From positions 23,828,685-23,892,684 of the forward strand of contig CP141140.1 of assembly GCA_035235625.1 (NCBI GenBank): DNA of 64,000 bases, written 5' to 3'. Position 1 is the first letter of the stretch, and each line of letters starts with the position of its first letter. Origin of the DNA: Saururus chinensis (Eukaryota; Streptophyta; Magnoliopsida; Piperales; Saururaceae). Both the position numbers and the translations under genes were made by a program. This document shows, piece by piece, positions 11,438 to 21,111 of the stretch. The notes beneath the pieces were generated by a model that saw nothing but the letters and a program-made list of their open reading frames with translations, searched no databases and was not told where the DNA came from.

Positions 11438-13739
11438 TATAAGGTCCCTGATTTTTCTACAATTTTCTGGGATTTTTCTTGCTAGTTTTCTGGTCATTTT
11501 TGGCGGGAAAAATGTGACGCTTCAGCGTATGTGTAATTGTGTATTTCCCCCCTGTATTTTTACCCGTAGGGCTTAGCCGCGGGCCGCGGGCCTCGCTGCG
11601 TGCTTTCGGCGCGATTTTTGGAGGTTCGACGCGTAACCAATGAGTTAACACACATTGAGGATATGTTTGGAAAAAAAATAAAAAGAAAAAGAAAGGGATC
11701 GGGATCGGGCGACCCCGATCCAGAACCTCTTGGAGGAGGAATAGTGTGACCCCCCCCCCCCCCCGTCTGTTTTGTTGTGCCTGGCTGCCGCCGGTGGGCC
11801 ACAGGGCCGCCGCCACCGGCTCCGTCCCAGTGGTGCGACGCCAAGGGGCCACCGCCCCCGCCGCCTACGGTCGTGCCGCCTCCTCCTCGGTTTGCCCTCT
11901 CTCCCTTCTGTTTTGTGATTCCGCCGCCGCCGTGGGCCGGCAAGGGCCGGCCGGCCGCCCATGGTTCCGCCCTAGGCTGGCGACAGCGGGAGGACACCCC
12001 TCCCGACCCCACTTGGCCTCCTCCGCCGTCCCGCTCCATTTTTCCCCATTGCCCCTGTTTTTCCGCCCCCCTTCAGTCGACCTCGTCGGCCAGCTTCGGC
12101 CGCCGTTGGACAGCACGGCTGTGCTCCGTCCGGCCCCGTCTTGATCCGGCGAAGGCGAGGGGCCACTCCTCCCAGCCCCAGGGACCTCTGCTCCACTGCC
12201 CCACTCACCTTTCCCTCTGCCCTGTTTTTTCTCAGGCGATCTGTTTGTTGAAACAGTGGCCGCCGTCAGCGATCCGTAGCCGTCTTGACCTCCCTCTAGC
12301 CTTGCCTTGCTCCGGCGAAGGCAGTGGACCACACCTCCATGCCCGGTTCCGCCTCTGCCCTCCCTCTTTTCTCTGGCCAGACCCATCCTTGCCCCTGTTT
12401 CTGTCTTTGACGGACTTTGGGGCTGCGCCGGCGAGAGCCAGCCTTCGGTTTGCCTCTTGCCAACCAGCCTTGAGCTGATGATGGTAGGACCATCCCCATG
12501 GCCGCTCCGCCCTTATGGGTTTTCCCCGGTCATCCCCTCAGTGTTTGGCTTTTGACGCCATCGGCATTGGCCGGTAGTGGCCGAATGGCCACCGAGGATT
12601 CCACCTCAGTCTAGTAACAACTAGAGATGGTCCCACCTCTCACGGTTTGATTGCCTATGACCCGTGCTCCTCCCTTTGGCTCACAACCCTAGCTATTCCG
12701 CTCACTGGCATGTGTGTCGTTGACCCCTCTTGCCCATCTTATGCCGTCAGTACCGGATGGCCTCTGACAAGAATTTATATGACTTACCTTAACAAAAGGT
12801 GGACGAGTTCACCTGCACAGGCCTTGGCTAGTGACAGCCTCGTGGCCTTTACTCGACCCTGAACCCTCCCCTTGCCCTATACCGTGAGTGATGCACAGCC
12901 GCCCACACTATGGGTATTGGTTGTGGGTGGCGATCGGCGATGTCGCCACTTAGATTGGCCACTGCTAGGGCCTTAGCCCTGTTGACCTTTTGTGGGCCTT
13001 GGGTCGCCCCCTTTCAGCCCTCTCCCCCTCCCCTTTGGGTCGCGTGTGCTTGTGGTCACGCGTGTGCTTTTGGGTTTAGGCGCCGCATTTGCGCCGCCTG
13101 ACCATCGGTTGGCTTTGCCACCGAGTGGAGTTGACATAGAGCCATCCTCCACCACCTCTCTTTTGTCCTCAAGCATTGCCCCATGCTCTCCGCCCTTATG
13201 TGGGCCTTTGTTGACCGAAATCATCGTCGTTGGGTGCTGTCCACAGCCGATTTCGACGTCTTGTGGCCGGCTGAGCACGTCTTAGCCACCGGCTGATCTT
13301 CAGTGAGTACACCATTGACTTCTGGTCGCACCGCCACTTATGTTGGCATGACTTTTCTCCCAGCTGCCCTAGTGTGCCGCCGTGGATCGCAGGTTTTGCC
13401 ACATTGATTTCTGACATCCCGTTTGGTCGTGACTAGTTCCGGCGCTTCCTAAAATCCTCGGGACAACATCTCTCTCAGCCAGGCAACGGTTTTGACTGCC
13501 AACTCCACCGCCGACGCCGACGCCATCGTGTGCTCACCATTGAATGTCAGGATTACGAGGTAGGGGAGCTTTGAACTCGTAATTTCATGATAGCATGCTT
13601 TGAATGAGTAGCAGCATGCTAGGATTGTATGATTCCATGTTTTGGATGTTAAGTAACGATCTGATTGCATGATGTGCATGTAAGCATGATTATATGGTAT
13701 GTTGCAATGCATATGACATGCATGTTGGCTATAAGTACG

Positions 13740-13935
13740 TTGTATGTATGAATTATGTATGCGCTAGTGATGACTAGCGAATATGTCAATATGCTACGTG
13801 TGTATGCATGTGCTAGTGATGGCTAGCGTGCATGTTTGATGTATGTATGGATGTGTATGTATGTGCTAGTGATGACTAGCGTGTATGTTTGAAGTATGTA
13901 TAAATGTGTATGTATGCACTAGTGATGACTAGTGA
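13740..13935. repeat. Tandem repeat with GCTAGTGATGACTAGCG core
   Basis: Four copies with a period of about 53 bp each contain the near-palindrome CTAGTGATGACTAG, separated by TGTATGTATG-like spacer. They lie within the long LTR. Confidence 0.85.
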
Positions 13936-14689
13936 GCATGTTTGTAAGTTGCGCATGTATGACCGTATGTGTATGTTTTACGTATGTGTGAGACATACGT
14001 ATGTATGATGGCCTTTTGCCTATGATATGGATATGTGTAAGTGTATGTAGGCACTGGGCAGAGGTATGGGCGATGGATAGTAAGAGGTGACAGAGGTTTG
14101 GTCTGGATTTGGATATGGATGTGTAAGCGTACGACGGATGACAAAGGATATGAGTATGACGGACAAGGATTAGAATGGATCGGCTTGGGTTGGATTGTAT
14201 GTTGGGCAATTGTCAGACAGTAAGAGTGTGCATAATTGTACAAGCATAACGTACAGATTATGAAGTGAAAAGTAAGTATAATAAGTGAGGTATGAGTAAG
14301 AGGGCGACAATTGGGTTGGTTTTGAGGAGCTTCATTTGATGAGGTCAGTGTAAGATGTTTTGGCCATAAGATGGATGGCGAAGTATGTAAGACTGTAAGG
14401 GTTTGATGTACGATGAGTTTTGTCCATGATGTGGATAGGTTAAGTGAAGCCTGTTGCCCTGACGAACTTGGGTTTCGATCGGGCTCAGCTTCAGTTTGAT
14501 CAGTCGAGGACTGTGAGTTGTTTGGCATAATTGTGCCTCATAATTTACTTAATTCAAACTTGAATTATAAGCACAGCTAATGATAGCGTTGTGAGTTTGA
14601 GACTTGAGGGTTCGACGAATTAAGTTACGTGTTTGAGCTGGCAACTAATGAGTCGGCCAAGTTTTTCTCATGTCTTGCCATGGTGTTTA

Positions 14690-15115
14690 TCCTGCGGGAT
14701 GTTGTCTGTGTGCTGTATAGAGCACCGGACATTTGATGCTCTGCTAAGAGCGACATATGTTTCTGATTTGGTCTGTGTGCTGTATGAAGCTCAGACATCT
14801 GATGCTCTGTTGAGAGCGATGTATGTTTTCGATTTGGTCTGCGTACTTTATGAAGCCCAGACATCTGATGCTCTGTTGAGAGCAATGTATGTTTTCAATT
14901 TGGTCTGTGTGCTATATAAGCCCAGACGTTTGATGCTCTGTTGAGAGCGTTGTATGATTTCTGCCAAAGAGTGGCATTGTATAATTCCGCCAAATAGTGG
15001 CACTGTATGATTTCTGCCCAAGAGTGGCACTGGCATTATAAGACCCATTATGGTGGGCAATTCTATGGCACTATAAGACCCATTATGGTGGGCAACTGTA
15101 TGACCCCTTATGTGT
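14690..15115. repeat. Tandem repeats in the LTR (about 69-bp unit, then a shorter unit)
   Basis: Four copies of a unit containing CATCTGATGCTCTGTTGAGAG run from 14705 to 14950. They are followed by copies of GATTTCTGCCAAAGAGTGGCA (about 30 bp) and two copies of CACTATAAGACCCATTATGG. All belong to the long LTR. ORFs spanning them are repeat artefacts. Confidence 0.8.
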
Positions 15116-15234
15116 GGGTGTTTATGTTTGCGCGCTCAGGTAAGTAGTATTATGGATCTACTCTTACCTGTTTGATCCAGTGCCCCATGAACATTGGTGT
15201 GCCTTACCTTCGGAAAAGTCCATAGCGTTACAGT

Positions 15235-15246
15235 TGGCATCGGAGC
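15235..15246 (+). other. Primer-binding site (initiator Met tRNA type)
   Basis: TGGCATCGGAGC, two bases after the LTR end, matches the usual plant TGGTATCAGAGC at 10 of 12 positions. It fixes the element's orientation as +. Confidence 0.75.
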
Positions 15247-15524
15247 CTAGGCTTTCTGACTACAAGTCCATAACAGTCACAAGTCCAGAGTCGTGGCATG
15301 TAAGAGTAAGTTGAGGTTTAGTTTTGGAAGGGGTCAAGGTGAATGTTTTCCCTTGATTCCATTTGTTTCTGCCGTTGGGCAGAGTTGAGCCGAAGTGCCT
15401 CCGCCACCGAGAGATTTGGTCGGTTGGATTGCACGTTTATTGGCTAAGGAGAGCCATTGGATACTTTTGAATGTGTTGACTTCTGAAAGGTTGACTAGCA
15501 CTTTTAACGGCTGTTAAGAGAGCA
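15247..15524 (+). mobile_element. Internal remnant of the long-LTR retrotransposon
   Basis: About 280 bp follow the primer-binding site with no readable gag. The remnant then joins directly to duplicate-flank sequence (AAAATGTGAAGG, shared with 38875-38886). About 260 bp of flank present at 38625-38875 is missing here, so a deletion removed the rest of the element together with some flank. Confidence 0.6.
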
Positions 15525-16119
15525 AAAATGTGAAGGCACTACAACAAAAAGGACTTTTAGCGATGCATAAATGTGTCGCTAATAGTCCTTTAAGTGTCGC
15601 TAATGATTATTAGTGACTCATAAAAAAGTCACTACATGTGTCGCAAAAAGTGTCGTCGCTATTGCCTATTAGCGATGTATAAAAAAAGCATCGCTAATAG
15701 TTCATAATAGCGACGTTTACATATACGTCGCTAATAATAAATTATTAGCGGCATATAATATACGTCACTATTAATTAATTATTAGCGACGCTTATTTTGT
15801 AGTGTCGCTAATGATTAGTTATTAGCGACATATATTATACGTCGCTACTAATAAAACTATTTAAAAAATTTTAAATTTACTTATTAGCGACATTTAGCTA
15901 TATGTCACTAATAAAAAACTATTTTTTAAAAAAATAAAAAAATGTATTAGCGATGTATAAGTCCATATGTCGCTAATAAGTCTTTATTAGCGATGTTTAA
16001 GTATACGTCACTAATAAAATAAATATTTTTAAAAAAACTTATATAATGCGTAGCTTTAGCGACGCTTATCGCTAAAGACCTATTTTTTTAAAAAAAAAAA
16101 TCCCCAATGGGCCACCTAG

Positions 16120-16970
16120 TGGCCCACCGGAGAAGGGAGAGGGGGGCGGAGGATGGCGGAGCACCAGAATCTGGTCCCCTACTTCATCCCTCCTTTGAAA
16201 ATCAAAGGAAAGGAGAGGGGGAGGAAGGGAGAGGGAGGAGGGGGCGGGGTGCTGGAATCCGATAGGGGAACTGGCTTCCGGCAGCCGGAGCCCCCTCCTT
16301 GGGTGGAGGTAGTGAAAGAGGGGGGGGGGGGTGGAGAGGGGAGGAAGGGGTGGGGTGCTGGAATTCGGTGGGGGAACCGGATTCCGGCAACCCTCTTTCG
16401 GCGGCGGTGGCAAATGAGGGGGGAATGGAAATAATGAGAGGGGAGGGAGGAGGGGGTGGGGTGCCGGAATCCGGCGGGGAACCAGATTCTGGAAACTAGA
16501 GCCCCCTCCTCCGGTGGAGGCAGTGAAAGAGGGGGGGAATGGAAATAAGGGGAGGGGAGGAAGGGAGGAGGGCGGTGGGGAGGGAGGAGGGGGTGGGGTG
16601 CCAGAATCCGGCAGGCGAAATCGGACGGCGACGGTGGGGTTAGGGCAAGGGGAATGGAGAAGGTCGGGGAGGGGAAGGGAAGGGAGGATGGCGGAGTTGG
16701 GATGCAGCGGCGGGGGGCTGGAGGTGGCTGAGCCAGGATGGCGGTAGAAGAGTTGAGAGGCAGCTGAGCCGGGGTGGAGGCACGGCGGAGGAGGGGTGGA
16801 GACGCGGCAGAGTCGGGATGGAGGAACGGTGGAAGCAGGGTGGAGGCGGGGTGGAGACGTGGCGGGGGAGAGGTGGAGGAACAGCGGAGGCGGAGGAGGG
16901 CTGTGGGATGGAAATTAGGAGGGCGGTGAAGGGGGAGAGCGAATGAAACCGCGCTGGAGAACGAAAATTC
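16120..16970. repeat. G-rich repeat block in the CACTA element
   Basis: The + strand is very G-rich, with imperfect copies of a unit of about 100 bp built on GGGGTGGGGTGCNGGAATNCGG (about 16240, 16345, 16450 and 16585). Several runs of three or more Gs sit close together, so G-quadruplexes are possible. Related sequence occurs at 53555-53890 and 62320-62640. ORFs here are composition artefacts. Confidence 0.8.
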
Positions 16971-17163
16971 CCCGCATGGTATTTCATTTTAGCGAGAAAC
17001 GTCGCTAAAATGTTAACCTATTGCGGCGTTTATCTAGAAAGGTCGCTAAAACATTCCCATATTGTGACATTTCCTATAAGCGCCGCTACAACTTTCACTT
17101 ATTGCGACGTTTTCTTCCAAACATTGCAATTGGTAAATATTTGCAGCTCATATTATGTGTCGC

Positions 17164-18560
17164 AAATGAATTGGTCTCTCTCTCCCACCTCCTCTCTCTC
17201 CCTTCCCCTCTTCTCTCTCTCCCGCCTCTCTCTCTCTCCCCCTCTCTCTCCTCCTCTCTCTCCATTCCCCTCTTCTCTCTCTCCCCTCTCTTTCTCCTCT
17301 CTCTCCCTTACCCTCTTCTCTCTCTCTCTTCCTTCTCTCCTCTCTATCCCCTCTCTCTCTCTCCTCACTCTCTCCTCTCTCTCTCTTCCCTTCCCTCTCT
17401 CTCTTCCCTATCCTCTCTCTCCTCCCTCCCTCTCTCTCTTCACCCTCCTCTCTCTCCCTCTCTCTCTCCACCCTCCCTCTCTCTCTCCACCCTCCTCTCT
17501 CCCCCTCTCTCTCCCTCTCTCTCCCTCTCTCCCTCTCTCTCTCTCCCCGTCTCTCTCTCCTCCCTCCCTCTCTCTCTTTCATTCTATTTTTAATTTTTCA
17601 AAATGGGTAGTAGCGACGCATAGCCCAATGCCTCGCTACTACTATTTGGTAGTAGGACGCATAGTTCTATGCATCGCTACTATCAAAGAAGCAACGCATA
17701 GAACTATGCATCACTACTACCTATTTTTTAAAATTTTTATTTTTTAAAAAATACTTTTTAATTAATTTTTTTCTCCCTCTCACTCCTCCCCCCTCTCTCC
17801 ACCCTCCTCTCTCCCTCCCCACCCTCCTCTCTCTCCCTCCCCTCTCTCCTCTCCACCCACCCTCCCTCTCTCTCTTCTCTCTCTCCTCCCTCTCCTCTCT
17901 CTCTCCTCCCTCCCTCTCTCTCTCCCTCCCTCTCTCTCTCCACACTCCACTCTCTCTCTCCCTCCCCTCTCCCTCTCCCTCTCTCCTCTCCACCCTCTCT
18001 CTCTCCTCCCTCCCGCTCTCTCTCTCCTCCCTCCCTCTCTCTCTTTCATTCAATTTTTAATTTTTGAAAATAAGTAGTAGCGACACATGGTACTATGCAT
18101 CACTACTACCAAGGGTAGTAGCGACATATCACCCATTGTGTTGCTACTACTATTAGGTAATAGCGACGCATAGATCAATGTGTCACTACTACCTTTTTTT
18201 AAATTTTTATATTTTTTAAAATACTTTTTAATTAAATTTTTTTTCTCCTTCTCACTCCTCCCTCCCCCTCTATCTCTTGCTCTCCTCTCTCCCTCTCTCT
18301 CTCCACCCTCCTCTCTCTCTCCTCCTCTCTCTCCACCCTCCCCCTCTCTCTCCTCCCTCTCTCTCCTCTCTCTCTCCTCCCCTCTCTCTCTTCTCTCTCT
18401 CCTCTCTCTCTCCTCCTTTCCTCTCTCCTCCCTCTCTCTCTCACCTCACTCTCTTACCTCCCCCTCTCTCTCTTCTCTCTTCGATCCCTCTCTCTCCTCA
18501 CCTTCTCTCTCTCCTCACTCTCACTCTCTCTCTCTCCATGCACTCTCTTCACTCTCTCTT
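17164..18560. repeat. CT-rich arrays in three tandem modules
   Basis: Three pyrimidine-only tracts on the + strand (about 17165-17580, 17772-18050 and 18245-18560) alternate with similar linkers holding GTAGTAGCGACGCATAG words and a TTTTTAAAATTTTTAT tract. This is a module of roughly 480-600 bp repeated three times. All the long ORFs here, on either strand, are Ser/Leu/Pro or Arg/Glu artefacts. Confidence 0.85.
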
Positions 18561-19302
18561 TTATTATAAATTATATTTTAAAATTAATAATAAAATTTAA
18601 GAAATAAAATATATTATATATAAATAGTAAAAGTTTAATCTATTATTAACACTAGTTTTTATTAAAAATTTAATATTTATTTATTACATATACAAATAAT
18701 AAATATTGAATAAAATATATTATATTTAGGAAGTTTATTATATTTTTTAATATTTATTTATTAAATAAAATTAATTAATAAAGCTATTAGCGACACATGT
18801 TAACAAACGTTGCTATTAGAAATGGTACTTGCGACGCTTATTTAAAATCGTCGCTAATAATTTAAAATTTTTATTTCTATTATTTTTAATTCATAACTAT
18901 TAGTGACGCTTTTGAAAGCATCGGTAATAGCAGCACTATTAGCGACGCTTTTGTATAAGTGTTGCTATTGTGAAAGCTATTAGCGATGCTTAAGAAAAGC
19001 ATCACTAATAGTTATGTTTTTTTCTTTTTTATTTATTTAAAATATATATCTTTTAGCGATAATTGTATAAAGCGTCGCAAATAGAGGAATTATTAGCGAT
19101 GCTTATAATAGAGCGTCGCTAGTAGTGCTGCTATTAGCAACGCTTTTTACTAAGCGTTGCTAATATATGACTATTAGCGACACATACGTAAATGCGCCGC
19201 TAATAGTTCATTTTTTTGCGACGCTTTTTCATTCGTCACAAATAATTATTTTTAGCGACGTCTCTAATAAATGCATCACTAATACTACATTTTGTTGTAA
19301 TG

Positions 19303-19521
19303 AGGCCTTTGACACCACCATTGACCTGTCTGACCCCATATCGGAACCCTTCAACACCATGCCGACATGTCCACAGCTTGTGAGGCCATCTTTTTCCTCA
19401 TTGCCCAATAGATCCAACGGAGTTGTCAATTCTTGTTGAGTAATCTCCAATCTCAATCCAACATCCTTAGGGATTTTGCTTTAAAAAACTATCATTAGGC
19501 TCCTTGAAGCTTCCCTGAGGA
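19303..19521. repeat. Copy-1 flank segment between CACTA and hAT insertions
   Basis: It matches 38884-39105 closely (CTTTGACACCACC, GACCCCATATCGGAACC, CTCCAATCTCAATCCAACATCC). This shows it is the continuation of the pseudogene A flank. Confidence 0.85.
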
Positions 19522-20692
19522 TAGGGCCAGGAAAATCCAACCCGACCTAAACCTGACCCGCCTAACCCTGCGCCCGACCCGACTACAGGTAGGGTAAGGG
19601 TGCTGGTTTAGGCTCTTCACCCATTTTGGATTTAGGGTTGGGTCAAACCCAACCCACAAAACCCGGCCAACCCAACCTTTACACGACTACAAAGAATAAA
19701 AAAACTCTATTATTGTGGTGCTTGTCTATTGGACTAATTTATACTATTATTATGGTGTTTGTTTAGTGTATACTATATTGAAATGAGGTGCTTAAATACA
19801 AATTTGGGCATGAATAAGATGTTTGGAGTATAGGTGTGTTCACATATATTTTACTTTGTGGTAGACATCTATTTTGGGATAATACAGGATGGTATCTTAA
19901 AGGTGTGGTTAATTTCTATATAGTTTAATTTCTTTTCTGTTATTCTTTTGGGTGTGGTGATTGGAATGAAAATATGTCATATTTTATTGTATTAATTACC
20001 CATCCTCTCTCCTTCGGTAAAACACATCACACACTAGACTCAACTCCATGTGAAAGGCCAACAGTGATAATAGGGAGCAGGTTAGGAACATGCAACCAGA
20101 GAGGTAGATGATAAAGCTTGATAAGGGACAATTTTCGAAGGAGAAATATTATAAACAAGTGCCACTGGCTGCTGAGGAGGGGAGAAGCAGTTACAGATTT
20201 GGAATTAAGACATGCTGAATCACACAATCCTCTCTGGCCATCAAAGAAATGATGTTTAATTTGTTTTACATTTATATGTGAGTTATCGAAAGCCAAGTAG
20301 GCTGATCTTGAGTAAATAAACGTTGAAGGTCTATTTTGCTATCATTCTCTCAAAATAGAAGAAAGGTAACACTACACCTCTAAGGTCTTTGTTGATGGCT
20401 ACTACAAAAACGTGTCAGCCGCAAATCAGTCAAAGAACCAAACATTACAAATTAATGTTGTAGTGTATTTAAAATTCTTTTGTGTTTGGCCTTTGCAAAG
20501 AGAAGGTATAAAATACGGGTCTAAAAAAAATTGAGGAAAAAAGTAGGGTCACCCACATACCCGACCTGACCCAATTCAAGTAAGGTTAGGGTTTGGATTT
20601 TTGACCCGATTTAAAAATAGGGTCGGATCATGACCCGACCCAATTTCAGTGTGGGTAAAGGCCAACCCAACCCAACCCGATTCCCAGCCCTA
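19522..20692. mobile_element. Non-autonomous hAT-like transposon, 1171 bp
   Basis: The element starts TAGGGCCAGGAAAATCC and ends GGGAATC...-type in inverted form (TTCCCAGCCCTA). Perfect 8-bp target-site duplications CCTGAGGA flank it (19514-19521 and 20693-20700). The uninterrupted duplicate flank has CTTGAGGA at 39098-39105. Both ends are rich in CCCGACC/GGGTTGGG repeats, as in many plant hAT elements. No transposase is encoded; short ORFs inside have no hAT similarity that I recognise. Confidence 0.9.
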
Positions 20693-21111
20693 CCTGAGGA
20701 TTTCTGCTTACGCCCCACTTACACCCTTTATTCTAGTTCTTAAGTTCCATTGTCGACATGTTTGCTAACCAGTAGAACCCATGTTGACTAGTCACTAACA
20801 CCACTCTTACATGTACACATCCATATTGGTGGTTCAGGAGTTACTATTTTATGTCATTCTTGTGCACCTAGGCACTTTTAACCCACCTAGAAATACTTAT
20901 GGAGTCTCATGTGATCTCCAAAACCATATTTCCCTAGGTTTTTATTAAGCTAACATAATCTTTTATGCAATTGCACCCCAAACTCCCAACACACCTCACC
21001 AGAGCCTAATCTTTATAGAGTATCTTAGATTTCATTTAAAAGTATCCAATTTCTAATAATTAGTAGTAATTCTACTTCCAAACCATGAGTCTTCGCGCTT
21101 CACACCGTATG
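20693..21111. other. Copy-1 flank segment between hAT and solo LTR
   Basis: Unique-looking sequence without a gene. It ends in the GTATG target site of the solo LTR. I do not see a clear counterpart in the copy-2 flank beyond its first few bases. Confidence 0.6.

Larger units (their letters stand above)
11438..15232 (+). mobile_element. Long 5' LTR of a truncated gypsy-type retrotransposon
   Basis: The LTR begins TATAAGGTCCCTG (a TG changed to TA) exactly where similarity to the duplicate flank stops. It ends GCGTTACA at 15232, followed two bases later by a tRNA-Met primer-binding site. At 3795 bp it is in the size range of the long-LTR Tekay/Del lineage, an assignment made from length and the TGTAAGG-type start only. 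The first half is GC-rich (11570-13520) and yields many overlapping ORFs on both strands. The second half holds tandem arrays at 13740-13935 and 14690-14950. The 3' LTR and nearly all of the internal domain are missing. Confidence 0.75.
15537..19302. mobile_element. Non-autonomous CACTA transposon, 3766 bp
   Basis: The left end is CACTACAACAAAAAGG. The right end, reverse-complemented, is CATTACAACAAAATG. A 3-bp target-site duplication AGG flanks it (15534-15536 and 19303-19305), as expected for CACTA elements. The flanks also join up as a related empty site at 38875-38900 (TGTGAAGGCTCTTGACACCACC). Hundreds of base pairs inside each end are dense in direct and inverted TAGCGACG/TCGCTAATAG words, which are probable subterminal transposase-binding repeats. 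No transposase is encoded. The middle is filled by GC-rich and CT-rich simple sequence. Confidence 0.92.

Noticed and set aside
11457-13285. Many long overlapping ORFs on both strands (up to 233 codons) in GC-rich DNA
   Set aside because: They lie inside a long LTR, overlap on all frames, are rich in Pro/Arg/Gly/Ser and show no domain; the GC content explains the open frames.
13740-13935. Possible CRISPR-like array (regular repeats and spacers)
   Set aside because: The spacers are themselves similar, there are no cas genes, and the DNA is plant retrotransposon LTR.
14625-14944. ORFs of about 90-100 codons with internally repeated protein sequence
   Set aside because: The repetition comes from a 69-bp tandem repeat in the LTR, a multiple of three; there is no start context or gene model.
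16072-18600. ORFs of up to 245 codons rich in Ser/Leu/Pro or Arg/Glu/Gly
   Set aside because: They are translations of G-rich and CT-rich simple sequence within the CACTA element.
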